Shown: positions 45,177-53,955, counted from the stretch's first letter. The stretch: 64,000 nt of DNA from Devosia nanyangense (GCA_016213505.1 JACRAF010000028.1:1-64000), one strand, 5' to 3'. Program-made: numbers and translations. Notes: generated by a model not told the origin, from the letters alone.

Positions 45177-45671
45177 ATGCCTGCGCTCCAAACCACCTTC
45201 CTGAAGGTCGTCGACAGGACCGCGAACAGGCTTCACCCTTTCGGCTTCACGCGATGGGGACTGGTCATGCGACTGATGGCCGAAGGCAATGCAGCCATAG
45301 TCTCATTTCAGAAAAGCATTTACGCCGACGCCGAGCAGGTCGAGTTCACGATAAATCTGAGTATTGTGTGTGGCAGATTGTGGACCCAGGAAGCGCGCCC
45401 ACTTTCGCTCGCGCGTGAGGTTGACGGCCACCTTCAGGAACGGATCGGCTTCCTGTTGGACGAACCTGACGATGTGTGGTGGAGCATCGAGCCAGGCATT
45501 GATGGCGACCGCCTGGCGGACGAGGTTTCCGATCTTGTCGCGACAAGGGCCGTACCGTACCTCAGGCAGTACCTCACGACCGAGGCACTGATTGAATTGT
45601 GGGCATCGGGTGAGTCGCCCGGAATGACCGACATTCAACGGGAAAGGTTTCTGCGCCAACTGGTCAGCTAG
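45177..45671 (+). CDS. DUF4304 domain protein
   Basis: 164-residue soluble protein of DUF4304. The marks are the N-terminal LKVVDRTANRLHPFGFTRWG, the VSFQKSIYADAEQVEFTINLSI strand pair (about residues 42-63) and the C-terminal YLRQYLTTEALIELW. Several DUF4304 relatives occur among immunity proteins of polymorphic toxin systems, but no toxin gene is next to it. Base composition is visibly less GC-rich than the flanking genes, a hint of recent transfer. The ATG at 45177 has GGAGAGG upstream. Confidence 0.82.
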   Translation: MPALQTTFLKVVDRTANRLHPFGFTRWGLVMRLMAEGNAAIVSFQKSIYADAEQVEFTINLSIVCGRLWTQEARPLSLAREVDGHLQERIGFLLDEPDDVWWSIEPGIDGDRLADEVSDLVATRAVPYLRQYLTTEALIELWASGESPGMTDIQRERFLRQLVS

Positions 45672-45686
45672 GCTCGGGAGGTTGTT

Positions 45687-46493
45687 ATGCCCTCATATAT
45701 CTGCACCACCTGCGGCGTCGGCTATGCCGAGACCGATGCCCCGCGCGAAACCTGCCTGATCTGCGCCGACGACCGGCAATATGTGAACGCCAAGGGCCAG
45801 AGCTGGACGACGCTCGAGGAGCTCGAGGCCAGGCATACCAATGAGTGGCGCGAGCTCGAACCGGGACTGTTCGGCCTGGGCTCGACGCCGCAGATCGCCA
45901 TCGGCGAGCGGGCGCTGGTGATCACCCGGCCCGACGGCGGGGTGATGTGGGACTGCACGCCGCTGGTCACCGACGCGGCGATCGCGGCGATCAACGCCAA
46001 AGGCGGGGTCAAGGCCATCGCCATCTCGCACCCGCACTTCTACGCCACCATGGTCGACTGGAGCCGGGCGCTCGGCGGCGCGCCGGTCTGGCTGCACGAA
46101 GACAACCGCGATTGGGTGATGCGGCCGGACGCCTGCATCCGCTTCTGGGACGGCGACAGCAAGGAGATCGCCCCCGGCATCACCCTGGTGCGCACCGGCG
46201 GACACTTCCCCGGCTCGACGGTGCTCCACTGGGCCGAAGGCGCCGGCGGCAAGGGCGCCCTGCTGACCGGCGACTCGATCATGGTCGTGCCCGACACGCG
46301 CTGGGTGAGCTTCATGTACTCGTTCCCCAACCTCATCCCGCTCAACGCCCGGACGGTCGAGCAGATCGTCAAGTCCGTGCGCGCCTACCCCTTCGACCGC
46401 ATCTACGCCGGCTGGTGGGACCGGGTGCTCGACCACGACGCCAAGGCGGCCGTGAAACGCAGCGCGGAACGATATATCGCTGCGATACGGTAG
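45687..46493 (+). CDS. Zinc-ribbon MBL-fold hydrolase-like protein
   Basis: 268 residues. An N-terminal rubredoxin-like zinc ribbon (CTTC at residues 6-9, CLIC at 23-26) is followed by a metallo-beta-lactamase fold. The usual HxHxDH motif is altered to SHPHFYATMVDW, and later metal positions are GGHFPGSTVLHW and LTGDS. This keeps several ligands but not the canonical Asp-His pair. The family is annotated as MBL-fold metallohydrolase; substrate unknown. GGGAGG lies upstream of the ATG. A REP-like element and the padR regulatory region follow. Confidence 0.85.
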   Translation: MPSYICTTCGVGYAETDAPRETCLICADDRQYVNAKGQSWTTLEELEARHTNEWRELEPGLFGLGSTPQIAIGERALVITRPDGGVMWDCTPLVTDAAIAAINAKGGVKAIAISHPHFYATMVDWSRALGGAPVWLHEDNRDWVMRPDACIRFWDGDSKEIAPGITLVRTGGHFPGSTVLHWAEGAGGKGALLTGDSIMVVPDTRWVSFMYSFPNLIPLNARTVEQIVKSVRAYPFDRIYAGWWDRVLDHDAKAAVKRSAERYIAAIR

Positions 46494-46526
46494 CCGGCGG
46501 GTCGAGCTGCGGGCCTGGAGGCCTGT

Positions 46527-46700
46527 GCCCCACCCTCATCCGCCCTTCGGGCACCTTCTCCCACAGTAGCGGTTGGCGTGCGCCAGAGCGCAACGCAAGC
46601 GGGAGAAGGCCCCGCAACACCATGTCCTGCAGTCTGGACCCCTTCTCCCCTTGTGGGAGAAGGTTGATCGGCCGAAGGCCGAGACGGTTGAGGGGTGGGC
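46527..46700. repeat. REPIN-like pair of inverted REP units
   Basis: CCTTCTCCCACA (46554-46565) is the exact reverse complement of 46652-46663. The outer parts (GCCCCACCCTCATCCG and the GACGGTTGAGGGGTGGGC end) are also inverted, with inner CCTTCGG-type hairpins. The two units are 86 bases apart, with a third hairpin-like arm in between. The element fills the gene-free stretch between 46494 and 46798 together with the padR operators. Confidence 0.65.
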
Positions 46701-46715
46701 CACAAGCGCCCGGCG

Positions 46716-46783
46716 AAGATATATCGCACGACTATCTTGAAACTCGGGCGACGGAGGTGTATCTCACGTCCTATCGTAAGATA
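46716..46783 (+). promoter_or_regulatory. Palindromic operators upstream of padR
   Basis: AAGATA-N11-TATCTT (46716-46738) and TATC-GTAA-GATA (46772-46783) are two inverted repeats with the same GATA/TATC half-sites. They lie 16-83 bases before the PadR start codon. PadR-type regulators usually bind such AT-rich dyads and repress themselves; the link is inferred from position. Confidence 0.55.
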
Positions 46784-46798
46784 TATCGGAGTTTGAAT

Positions 46799-47518
46799 AT
46801 GCATCCACATGACGACCATTTCGACCGCCACGCGCATCGCGCCTGGCGCAAGGTCGAGGCGATGGGCCGGCGTGGCTGGGGCGGTTGGGGCGGCGGCGGA
46901 CCCGCTGGTCCCGGCCGTGGCGGCTTCGGCGACTGGGGCGGGTTCGGTGACAATTTCCGCATCGGCCGCATGCTCGCCTCGGGCGACCTTCGGCTTGTTG
47001 CGCTCTATTTCATCGAGCAGCAGCCGCGCCACGGCTACGACCTGATCAAGGCCATCGAGGAAAAGACCGCCGGCCTCTATGTGCCCAGCCCCGGCGTCAT
47101 CTACCCGGCGCTGACCTACCTCGAGGAGACCAACTACGTGACCTCGGTCGCCGAGGGCAACAAGCGGCTCTACACCATCACCGAGGAAGGCAAGACCCAC
47201 CTCGCCGACAACCGCGCCGCGGTCGAGACCACCCTCGCCTATCTCGGCAAGATCGGCGAGCAGTTCGGCAAGGTGCGCGAGCGCTGGGAAGAGGCCGAGC
47301 GGCATTCCCGCGAGGCCCCGCCGGACCGCGACATGCCGGGCATGCCGCCGGAAGTGAACGAGGCCCGCCGCGACCTCAAGGACGCGATCCGCGAAATGTC
47401 GCGCAGCCGCGATCCCGAAAGCCTGAGGCGGCTGGCCGATATCCTCCGGCGCGCCGCCGAGGAGATTCGCCGCGGCAGCGGACCGGAACCGCGGCCCGAC
47501 GCCGACATCGACCTCTGA
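46799..47518 (+). CDS. PadR family transcriptional regulator
   Basis: 239 residues. Residues 1-50 are unusual: His-rich start (HPHDDHFDRHAHRAWR), then a Gly/Trp-rich stretch with GWGGWGGGGP. The PadR winged helix follows (LVALYFIEQQPRHGYDLIKAIEE, PGVIYPALTYLEE, KRLYTITEEGKTHL), and a long helical C-terminus with RRAAEEIRR. Start ATG 46799 has CGGAG upstream. Two GATA/TATC palindromes precede it. The next gene encodes a flavoprotein, which it may control. Inducer unknown; the His-rich N-terminus might bind metal. Confidence 0.92.
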   Translation: MHPHDDHFDRHAHRAWRKVEAMGRRGWGGWGGGGPAGPGRGGFGDWGGFGDNFRIGRMLASGDLRLVALYFIEQQPRHGYDLIKAIEEKTAGLYVPSPGVIYPALTYLEETNYVTSVAEGNKRLYTITEEGKTHLADNRAAVETTLAYLGKIGEQFGKVRERWEEAERHSREAPPDRDMPGMPPEVNEARRDLKDAIREMSRSRDPESLRRLADILRRAAEEIRRGSGPEPRPDADIDL

Positions 47519-47604
47519 ACCAAGTCGAGGCAGCTTACGCGGGGTTGACCATGTGGTGGTATGCCGACCTCCCCTCCGCCCTAGTCAAGCCCGCGCAAAC
47601 GCGC

Positions 47605-47642
47605 AAAACTCCCTCTGGACCGACCGCTCAGGGGGAGTTTTT
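47605..47642 (+). terminator. Terminator-like hairpin containing the next gene's ribosome binding site
   Basis: AAAACTCCC (47605-47613) pairs with GGGAGTTTT (47633-47641), and the T tract runs to 47642, one base before ATG 47644. The 3' arm includes GGGGGAG, the only ribosome binding site of the flavoprotein gene, so the hairpin both looks like an intrinsic terminator for padR and hides the site. Confidence 0.65.
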
Positions 47643-47643
47643 C

Positions 47644-49605
47644 ATGACCTATTCCGACCGCGACAAAGCTCTCGGCATGGACCGGCCGATCAGCCGGCGC
47701 GATTTCCTCAACGGCGTGGCGCTGACCGCCGGCGCCGTGGCGCTGGGCGGCTTTCCGCATGCCGCGCTGGGCGCAACGCCGCCATCCGACCCGGCGACGC
47801 TCACCGGGCTCCGCGGCCACTCGGAGACGGCCATGGCCATCATGCACGCGGTGCGCGACGGCAGCTTCTGGGCCAGCGCCCCCGCGCTCGAGGCGACCGG
47901 CGAGAGCTATGACCTCGTGGTGGTCGGCGGCGGCATTTCCGGGCTCGCGGCGGCGCTGCTCTACCACCAGCAGAAGCCGGACGCGAGCGTGCTCATCCTC
48001 GAAAACAACGACGAGTTCGGCGGCCACGCGCGCCGCAACGAGTTCATCGCGTCCAACGGCAAGCGGCTGATCGGCTATGGCGGCAGCCAGAGTCTGCAGA
48101 CCCCGAGCCAGTTCTCGCCGCTGGTCCAGAAGCTCCTCCTCGACATCGGCATCGAAACCCAGCGCTTCGAGGAATTCTACGATCAGGACTGGTGGGACGA
48201 TCACGAGCTGTCCGACGCGCATTTCTTCCGGAAGGAAGATTTCGGCGCCGACGCCCTGGTGCTCGAGGGCGAAACCGCCGCCGACTGGGTGCCGCTGACC
48301 CCGCTCAACGACGCCGCCAAGGCCAACCTCATCGAGCTCATCGATTCCCCGCCCGACTACCTCGCGGGCAAGTCGCTCGAAGAAAAGCTCGAGCTGCTCT
48401 CGAGGACCACCTACGACGACTTCCTGACGGGGATCTGCGGCTACGACCCCCAGCTCGTGACCTATTTCAAGAACGCCACCGAAGAGTATCTCGGCATCGG
48501 CATCGAGGGCACCACGGCGCTCGACGCCTGGGGCATCGGCCTGCCCGGCTTCGATGGGCTCGAGCTCGGCGACAAGCCGTACAAGACCATGTCGCCCTCC
48601 GGCCGGCTCGTGGCGATCGACGAAGACGACTACATCTACCACTTCCCGGACGGCAATGCCGGCGTCGCCCGCGCCCTGGTGCGCGCCCTGATCCCTGCCG
48701 CGCTGCCCGGCACGAGCATGGAGGAGCTGGTCGGCAACCAAGTCGACTGCGCAAAGCTCGACGTGGCGGACGGCCCGGCGCGGCTGAGGCTCGGGGCTTC
48801 GGTGGTGAGGGTCAAACACGATGGCGACCCCGTCGCCGCCAAAGCGGTGACGCTGACCTATGTCGAGGACGGGCGGCTCAAGACCGTCTCCGCCAGCCAG
48901 GTCGTGCTCGCCTGCTGGCACCGGGTGATCCCGAAAATCACCGACGAGCTGGCGGAGGCGCAGATCGACGCGCTCAACGACCAGATCAAGGTGCCGCTGA
49001 TCTACGGCACGGTGCAGCTCAGGAACTGGGAGGCGTTCGACACCCTCAAGATCGACGGCTTCACGGCGCCCAATGCCTTCTGGCGCGCGGTCTTCACCGA
49101 CGATCCGGTGTCGATCGGCGACTACACATTCACCTCCGATCCGTCCGAACCCATGCTGCTCCATATCTGGTCGGTTCCTGTTCCCGGAACCAAGGGCATG
49201 TCGGCCCGCGACCAGGCGACGGTCGGCCGAATGGCGCTGGTCGACCTCACATTCGAGGACATGGAGCGCGAGCTGCGCGACCTGATGAACAGGGCGCTCA
49301 AGGACGGCGGGTTCGACGCGGCACGCGACATCGAGGCGCTCACCATCAACCGCTGGAGCCACGGCTACGCCCTCGAATACATGCGGCCCTGGGACGCGTT
49401 CTGGCCCGACGGCCCGCTGCCCGTCGAGGTGGCGCGCCAGGGCTGGGGCCGCATCGCCATCGCCAACTCGGATTCCGGTGCCTACGCCTATGCCCATTCC
49501 GCCATCGACCAGGCCGGGCGCGCCGTCAACGAACTGATCGGCGGCATCGAGGGTTTTGCCACCTTCCCCGGCCCGGCGCTCGGGCCCGACGATCTGGTGG
49601 GTTAG
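47644..49605 (+). CDS. Tat-exported FAD protein, spermidine-dehydrogenase-like
   Basis: 653 residues. A twin-arginine signal (ISRRDFLNGVALTAGAVAL, residues about 16-34) precedes a Rossmann FAD domain with YDLVVVGGGISGLAAALLY (about 89-107), then ENNDEFGGHARRNEF. These match periplasmic spermidine dehydrogenase (SpdH), which oxidises spermidine. ALTGLRG just after the signal is also family-like. Polyamine specificity is not proven. The start follows a GGGGGAG site sequestered in a terminator-like hairpin. It converges on and overlaps a DUF1761 gene by four bases. Confidence 0.85.
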   Translation: MTYSDRDKALGMDRPISRRDFLNGVALTAGAVALGGFPHAALGATPPSDPATLTGLRGHSETAMAIMHAVRDGSFWASAPALEATGESYDLVVVGGGISGLAAALLYHQQKPDASVLILENNDEFGGHARRNEFIASNGKRLIGYGGSQSLQTPSQFSPLVQKLLLDIGIETQRFEEFYDQDWWDDHELSDAHFFRKEDFGADALVLEGETAADWVPLTPLNDAAKANLIELIDSPPDYLAGKSLEEKLELLSRTTYDDFLTGICGYDPQLVTYFKNATEEYLGIGIEGTTALDAWGIGLPGFDGLELGDKPYKTMSPSGRLVAIDEDDYIYHFPDGNAGVARALVRALIPAALPGTSMEELVGNQVDCAKLDVADGPARLRLGASVVRVKHDGDPVAAKAVTLTYVEDGRLKTVSASQVVLACWHRVIPKITDELAEAQIDALNDQIKVPLIYGTVQLRNWEAFDTLKIDGFTAPNAFWRAVFTDDPVSIGDYTFTSDPSEPMLLHIWSVPVPGTKGMSARDQATVGRMALVDLTFEDMERELRDLMNRALKDGGFDAARDIEALTINRWSHGYALEYMRPWDAFWPDGPLPVEVARQGWGRIAIANSDSGAYAYAHSAIDQAGRAVNELIGGIEGFATFPGPALGPDDLVG

Positions 49606-50003
49606 CGCCACATCCCGAGGATCAACCCCATCAGCGCGAACCCGACGGTCAGATAGCCGCCATTGATCAGCACATAGGTGAAGGGCCGCTGCTCGAACAG
49701 CGAGACGATCCACAGGCTCAGCGTCACCCAGCCGAGCCCCGCCGCGACTGAGGCGCCGATAGCGAAGCCCAGTGTCGTCGTCGGTCCGGCCAGAAAGAAC
49801 GCCAGATTGGCCGCCATGATCAGGTTCAGCACGAACGCCCCGACCATGATCCAGACGAAGCCCGGACCCGGCGGGCCTTCGCGGTTGATGCCGGCGGCCT
49901 TGGCCCATTGCTTGACGAACAGCGCCGGCGAATACCAGACCGCGCCCAGCGCGAACATCGCGACGGCCGCTGCAATCACCGCGAACCAGTTGATCTGTGG
50001 CAT
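49602..50003 (-). CDS. DUF1761 membrane protein
   Basis: 133-residue protein with four hydrophobic segments. It has the DUF1761 marks INWFAVIAAAVAMFALGAVWYSP at the N-terminus and GFVWIMVGAFVLNL in the middle. Function unknown. The ATG at 50003 is chosen because the N-terminus MPQINWFAV is typical; longer readings extend through non-coding sequence. Its stop overlaps the end of the flavoprotein gene by four bases, converging. The upstream AraC-type gene is on the same strand 65 bases away. Confidence 0.88.
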   Translation of the reverse strand: MPQINWFAVIAAAVAMFALGAVWYSPALFVKQWAKAAGINREGPPGPGFVWIMVGAFVLNLIMAANLAFFLAGPTTTLGFAIGASVAAGLGWVTLSLWIVSLFEQRPFTYVLINGGYLTVGFALMGLILGMWR

Positions 50004-50068
50004 GTGTGTCCCCCCGTGTGTGTGGACTATTGCCGGTCGGCAGGACCGCCGTCTTGTAGAAATCGGAA

Positions 50069-50935
50069 CTAGGCAACCCCGATCGGCAGGTAGTTGGTCA
50101 GGCCGCGATAGGCCGACACGTAGGCGCCGGGCGTGACCCCGGAGAACGCCCGGAACTCGTGCACCAAATGCGGCTGGTCGGCATAACCCGTCGCCGCCGC
50201 GAGCCGCGCCCAGTCGGGCTCGCCGATCGCTTCGCCACGCAGGAACAAATCCGCCGCACCCTCGCCGCGACCGGGCGACAGCGCCGCCAGCACGCTCTGG
50301 AAGCGGCGGATGCGGGCATATTGCTTGGGACTGACACCCACCCATTTGCGGAACAGGTTTTGCAGCTGCCGCGCCGAGACCCCGGCGTCCTCGGCAATTT
50401 CGGCAATCCGCGCTCCGGCCGGATCGGCGAGCCGGCGCAGAGCGTAGGTGAGCGGCGGTGGCGCGATCGGCTCCTGCCGCCAGCGCTCGTTGAGCCAGGC
50501 CTCGCCGGCCGCGATCCGGGCGGCCGCGCCGCGCGCCTCGAGCAGCCGGTCGCGCAACGACGACGCAGCGGAGCCGACGACATCGTCCAGGAACTCGACG
50601 CGATCGGTCAGGCTTTCGGCATCGTGGCCGATCACCGCCCGCATGGCGCCCGGCCGGAAGCGGATCACGAACATCGAGGACTGGGCCTGCGCCTCGATGA
50701 TGATCGGGCTCCGGTGCATTCCCGAGATCCAGGCCTGGCGGAAATCCCGGCCCGTTCCGCCCTCGGGCGTGTCGAACAGCCGCTTGGGCCGCTCGGTCAG
50801 ATCGACGATGATCTCGATGGCGCCGTCGGGGATCAGCCGTTCGCGCAGATGGTCCGGCGTCCAGCTCGAAAAATAGGTGATGGTCTCGACGATCGCCGAG
50901 AGCGGCCGGGCGGGTCGGTGGACGACGAACTCCAT
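50069..50935 (-). CDS. AraC family transcriptional regulator
   Basis: 288 residues. The N-terminal half (IPDGAIEIIVDL, GMHRSPIIIEAQAQSSMFVIRFRPG) is the DUF6597-type sensor domain. The C-terminal HTH domain has IAEIAEDAGVSARQLQNLFRKWVGVSPKQYARIRRFQ and a second helix-turn-helix around ATGYADQPHLVHEFRAFSGVTPGAY (positions about 245-270). It is divergent from the D-lactate dehydrogenase gene and upstream of the DUF1761 gene. Its target may be either; the effector is unknown. Confidence 0.92.
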   Translation of the reverse strand: MEFVVHRPARPLSAIVETITYFSSWTPDHLRERLIPDGAIEIIVDLTERPKRLFDTPEGGTGRDFRQAWISGMHRSPIIIEAQAQSSMFVIRFRPGAMRAVIGHDAESLTDRVEFLDDVVGSAASSLRDRLLEARGAAARIAAGEAWLNERWRQEPIAPPPLTYALRRLADPAGARIAEIAEDAGVSARQLQNLFRKWVGVSPKQYARIRRFQSVLAALSPGRGEGAADLFLRGEAIGEPDWARLAAATGYADQPHLVHEFRAFSGVTPGAYVSAYRGLTNYLPIGVA

Positions 50936-51022
50936 GGCGACCGAGCAAATCCTGCGCGGCAGCCCCGGTCAAGCGGCCACCGGGCAGCGACCAAAGGCGA
51001 CTCCCGCTCCCCGCCAAATCAG

Positions 51023-51036
51023 GCTAACATGTTAGC
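51023..51036 (+). promoter_or_regulatory. Palindrome directly before the D-lactate dehydrogenase gene
   Basis: GCTAACATGTTAGC is a perfect 14-base palindrome 18 bases before the GTG start at 51055. It could be an operator for a GntR- or TetR-type repressor, or a short hairpin in the leader. No regulator is linked to it in the window other than the adjacent AraC-type gene. Confidence 0.5.
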
Positions 51037-51054
51037 TTCGACGGAGAACGACGC

Positions 51055-53955
51055 GTGAACCAGATGGCGCCGATCGGCACGGACCGCAACGCCGCGGCGG
51101 CGGGCATTGCCGCGCGACTCAAGCGGACCATCGCGCCCAACCGGATCATGACCGACCCGCTGATGACGTTCGCCTATTCGGGCGACGCCAGCCAGTACCG
51201 GCTGGTGCCGGCGGCGGTGGTGATCGTCAACACCGAGGACGAGGTCCGGGCCGTGATCGCCGCGGCGCGCGCCGAAAAGCTGCCGCTGACCTTCCGCGCT
51301 GCCGGCACTTCGCTCAGCGGGCAGGCGATCACCGACGGCGTCCTCGCCGTGCTCGGCGACGGCTGGAAGAAGCTCGAAGTCCACCCCGGCGGCGAGCGCG
51401 TGACGCTCGGGCCGGCGGTGATCGTCGCCCAGGCCAACCGCGCGCTCAAGGCCTTCAACCGCAAGCTCGGGCCCGACCCGGCGAGCCAGGCGACCTGCAA
51501 GATCGGCGGCGTCGTCAACAACAATTCGTCGGGAATGTGCTGCGGGGTGGCCTACAACACCTACCACACGCTGCAGCGGCTGCGCCTCATGCTCACCGAT
51601 GGAACGGTGCTCGACTCGGGCGATCCGGAATCGGTCGCGGCGTTCCGGCAGAGCCACGCACCGTTGCTCGAAGCGCTGCACGCGCTCCATCACGAGGTGA
51701 TGGCCGACGCGGCCCTGGTCGAGCTGATCGGGCACAAGTACAAGATCAAGAATACCGTCGGCTACTCGGTCAACGCGCTGGTCGATTTCCACGATCCGAT
51801 CGACATCCTCATCCACCTGATCGTCGGCTCCGAGGGCACGCTCGGCTTTGTCTCCGAGGTCACCTACAACACCATTCCAGAGCATCCGTTCAAGGTGACG
51901 GGACTGGTGCCGTTCCCCGATCCCTATTCGTGCGCCCGCGCCATCTCGCGGCTGGCCAATGGCGGCGTGCAGTCGACCACCGGCGTCACCGCCGCCGAGT
52001 ACATCGAGCGCCGCGCGCTGGCGACCGTCGAGCACCTGTCGCCGATCCGGCCCTATGTCAAATATTTGGGCGAGAACTCGCCCGCGGTATTGATCGACGT
52101 CTCGGCGCCCGATGCGCTGACGCTGGCGCGCGAGACCGACAAGGCCGTGGCCATCCTGCGCGCGGAAGGCGCGACCCATATCGACCTCTCGCCCGACATG
52201 AAGAAGTCCGAGGCGCTGTGGGATGTGCGGAAGGGCTTTTTTGCCTCGGGCGGCGCCGCCCGGCCGCCCGGCACGGCGATGATGACCGAGGACGTGGCGG
52301 CGCCGATCGACAGGCTCGCCGATTTCGTCATCGACATGCGCAAACTCCTCGACGATCACGGCTACGAGGACGCCATCATCTTCGGCCACGCGCTGGCCGG
52401 CAACCTCCATTTCCAGATGAGCGACAATTTCGCCGAGGACGGCGCGGCCGAGAAATTCGACCGCTTCTCCCACGACCTGAGCGAACTCGTCTCGGTGCGC
52501 TACGACGGCAGCCTCAAGGCCGAGCACGGCACCGGCCGCGCCATCGCGCCGTTCGTCGAGCGCGAGTGGGGCAGCGCCGCCTATCGGATCATGCAGAAGA
52601 TCAAGCCACTGTTCGATCCGGAGAACCTGCTCAACCCCGGCGTGCTCATCACCGCCAATGACAAAGTACATATCGAGCACCTGAAGGTGATGCCGCTCGC
52701 CGACCCGATCATCGATCTTTGCATCGAGTGCGGCTTCTGCGAACCGGCCTGCCCGAGCCATCAGCTGACCATGAGCCCGCGCCAGCGCATCGTCGCGACG
52801 CGCGAGATGGCGCGGCTGCGCTCGACCGGAGAAGACCCCGCGCGGCTGGCCGCAATGAGCGACAGTTTCGACTATGCCGGGCTCTTCACCTGCGCCGCCG
52901 GCAACGTCTGCGCCGGACGCTGCCCGGTCGGCATCGAGACCGGCACGATGGTGATCGGCGAGCGGGCGCGGCGGCGGAGCGACAGCGACCGCAAGGCCGC
53001 GCATTGGGCCGGCGAGCATACGCGCGCCATCGAGGCCGGACTGAAACTCGGCATCGGTACGCAGGCGCTGAGCCGGACCATCATCGGCAACGCGGCGACC
53101 GACGCCGTCGCCGGCGGCATGCGCAAACTCGCCGGCACGCCGCGCGTCAGCAAGGCGCTGCGGCCGGGGCCGGGCGCGCCCAGGGCGCGGGCCGGCGCCA
53201 ATCTGCGCGCCAATCCCAAGGCCACCGGCTTTCCCGTGCCGATCGCGACCCAGGCGGACAACCGGGTGGTGTATTTCCCCGCCTGCCCGACCCGCATGTT
53301 CGGCACGCCCAAGACCGATTACGACCTCTTGCCCGCAACCGAAGCGATGATCGCGCTGCTCGGCCGCGCCGGCTTCGACGTGATCGTGCCCGATGAGCTC
53401 GACGGATCGTGCTGCGGCCAGCCCTTCCTCAGCAAGGGCTTTCCGGACGAGGCAGCGCGGGTCGGCGAGCGGCTGATGGAGAAGCTCGCGCCGCTGAGCG
53501 AAGGCACGCTGCGCGTCCTCACCGACGCCTCGACCTGCGCCAAGCACATGAAGGAGCACCAGTCGACGATCACCGTCGCCGACAGCGCCGAGTTCCTGCT
53601 CGCGGAGGTGCTGCCGAAGCTGACCATCACCCGGCCGATCCCTTCGGTCGCCGTGCACCAGAACTGCTCGGCCCAGCGGATGAAGGAGCAGGCGGCGATC
53701 CTCGCGCTTGCCGCGGCCTGCGCCAACAAGGTTGCGCCGCTCGACACCGTCACCTGCTGCGGCTATGCCGGCGACAAGGGCTTGTTCGCGCCCGAGCTGA
53801 ACCAGTGGGCCACCCGCTTCGTGAAGAACGATATTCCAGCAAACTGCAAGGTCGGCGTCTCGACCGTCTCGACCTGCGCCAGCGGCCTCAGCGAGCGCGC
53901 CGGCATTCCGTTCGTGTCGCTGGCGAGCCTGCTCGAACTCGTCTCGCGGCCCTGA
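51055..53955 (+). CDS. FAD and Fe-S D-lactate dehydrogenase-type oxidoreductase
   Basis: 966-residue fusion of a VAO-type FAD domain (about 40-530) and a CCG/4Fe-4S domain (about 560-960). FAD marks are LTFRAAGTSLSGQ and IGGVVNNNSSGM. The Fe-S motifs are CIECGFCEPACPS and CAAGNVCAGRCPVG. Two CCG-type motifs are SCCGQPF and TCCGYAG. This layout is that of the quinone-linked D-lactate dehydrogenase of Pseudomonas and relatives; D-2-hydroxyglutarate is an alternative substrate. It starts at GTG 51055. The next gene starts at its stop with one base overlap. Confidence 0.9.
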   Translation: MNQMAPIGTDRNAAAAGIAARLKRTIAPNRIMTDPLMTFAYSGDASQYRLVPAAVVIVNTEDEVRAVIAAARAEKLPLTFRAAGTSLSGQAITDGVLAVLGDGWKKLEVHPGGERVTLGPAVIVAQANRALKAFNRKLGPDPASQATCKIGGVVNNNSSGMCCGVAYNTYHTLQRLRLMLTDGTVLDSGDPESVAAFRQSHAPLLEALHALHHEVMADAALVELIGHKYKIKNTVGYSVNALVDFHDPIDILIHLIVGSEGTLGFVSEVTYNTIPEHPFKVTGLVPFPDPYSCARAISRLANGGVQSTTGVTAAEYIERRALATVEHLSPIRPYVKYLGENSPAVLIDVSAPDALTLARETDKAVAILRAEGATHIDLSPDMKKSEALWDVRKGFFASGGAARPPGTAMMTEDVAAPIDRLADFVIDMRKLLDDHGYEDAIIFGHALAGNLHFQMSDNFAEDGAAEKFDRFSHDLSELVSVRYDGSLKAEHGTGRAIAPFVEREWGSAAYRIMQKIKPLFDPENLLNPGVLITANDKVHIEHLKVMPLADPIIDLCIECGFCEPACPSHQLTMSPRQRIVATREMARLRSTGEDPARLAAMSDSFDYAGLFTCAAGNVCAGRCPVGIETGTMVIGERARRRSDSDRKAAHWAGEHTRAIEAGLKLGIGTQALSRTIIGNAATDAVAGGMRKLAGTPRVSKALRPGPGAPRARAGANLRANPKATGFPVPIATQADNRVVYFPACPTRMFGTPKTDYDLLPATEAMIALLGRAGFDVIVPDELDGSCCGQPFLSKGFPDEAARVGERLMEKLAPLSEGTLRVLTDASTCAKHMKEHQSTITVADSAEFLLAEVLPKLTITRPIPSVAVHQNCSAQRMKEQAAILALAAACANKVAPLDTVTCCGYAGDKGLFAPELNQWATRFVKNDIPANCKVGVSTVSTCASGLSERAGIPFVSLASLLELVSRP

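Noticed and set aside
44559..45671. MNT/HEPN toxin-antitoxin system
   Set aside because: The nucleotidyltransferase signature is present, but the partner is DUF4304 and has no HEPN Rx4-6H motif, so a MNT/HEPN call is not supported.
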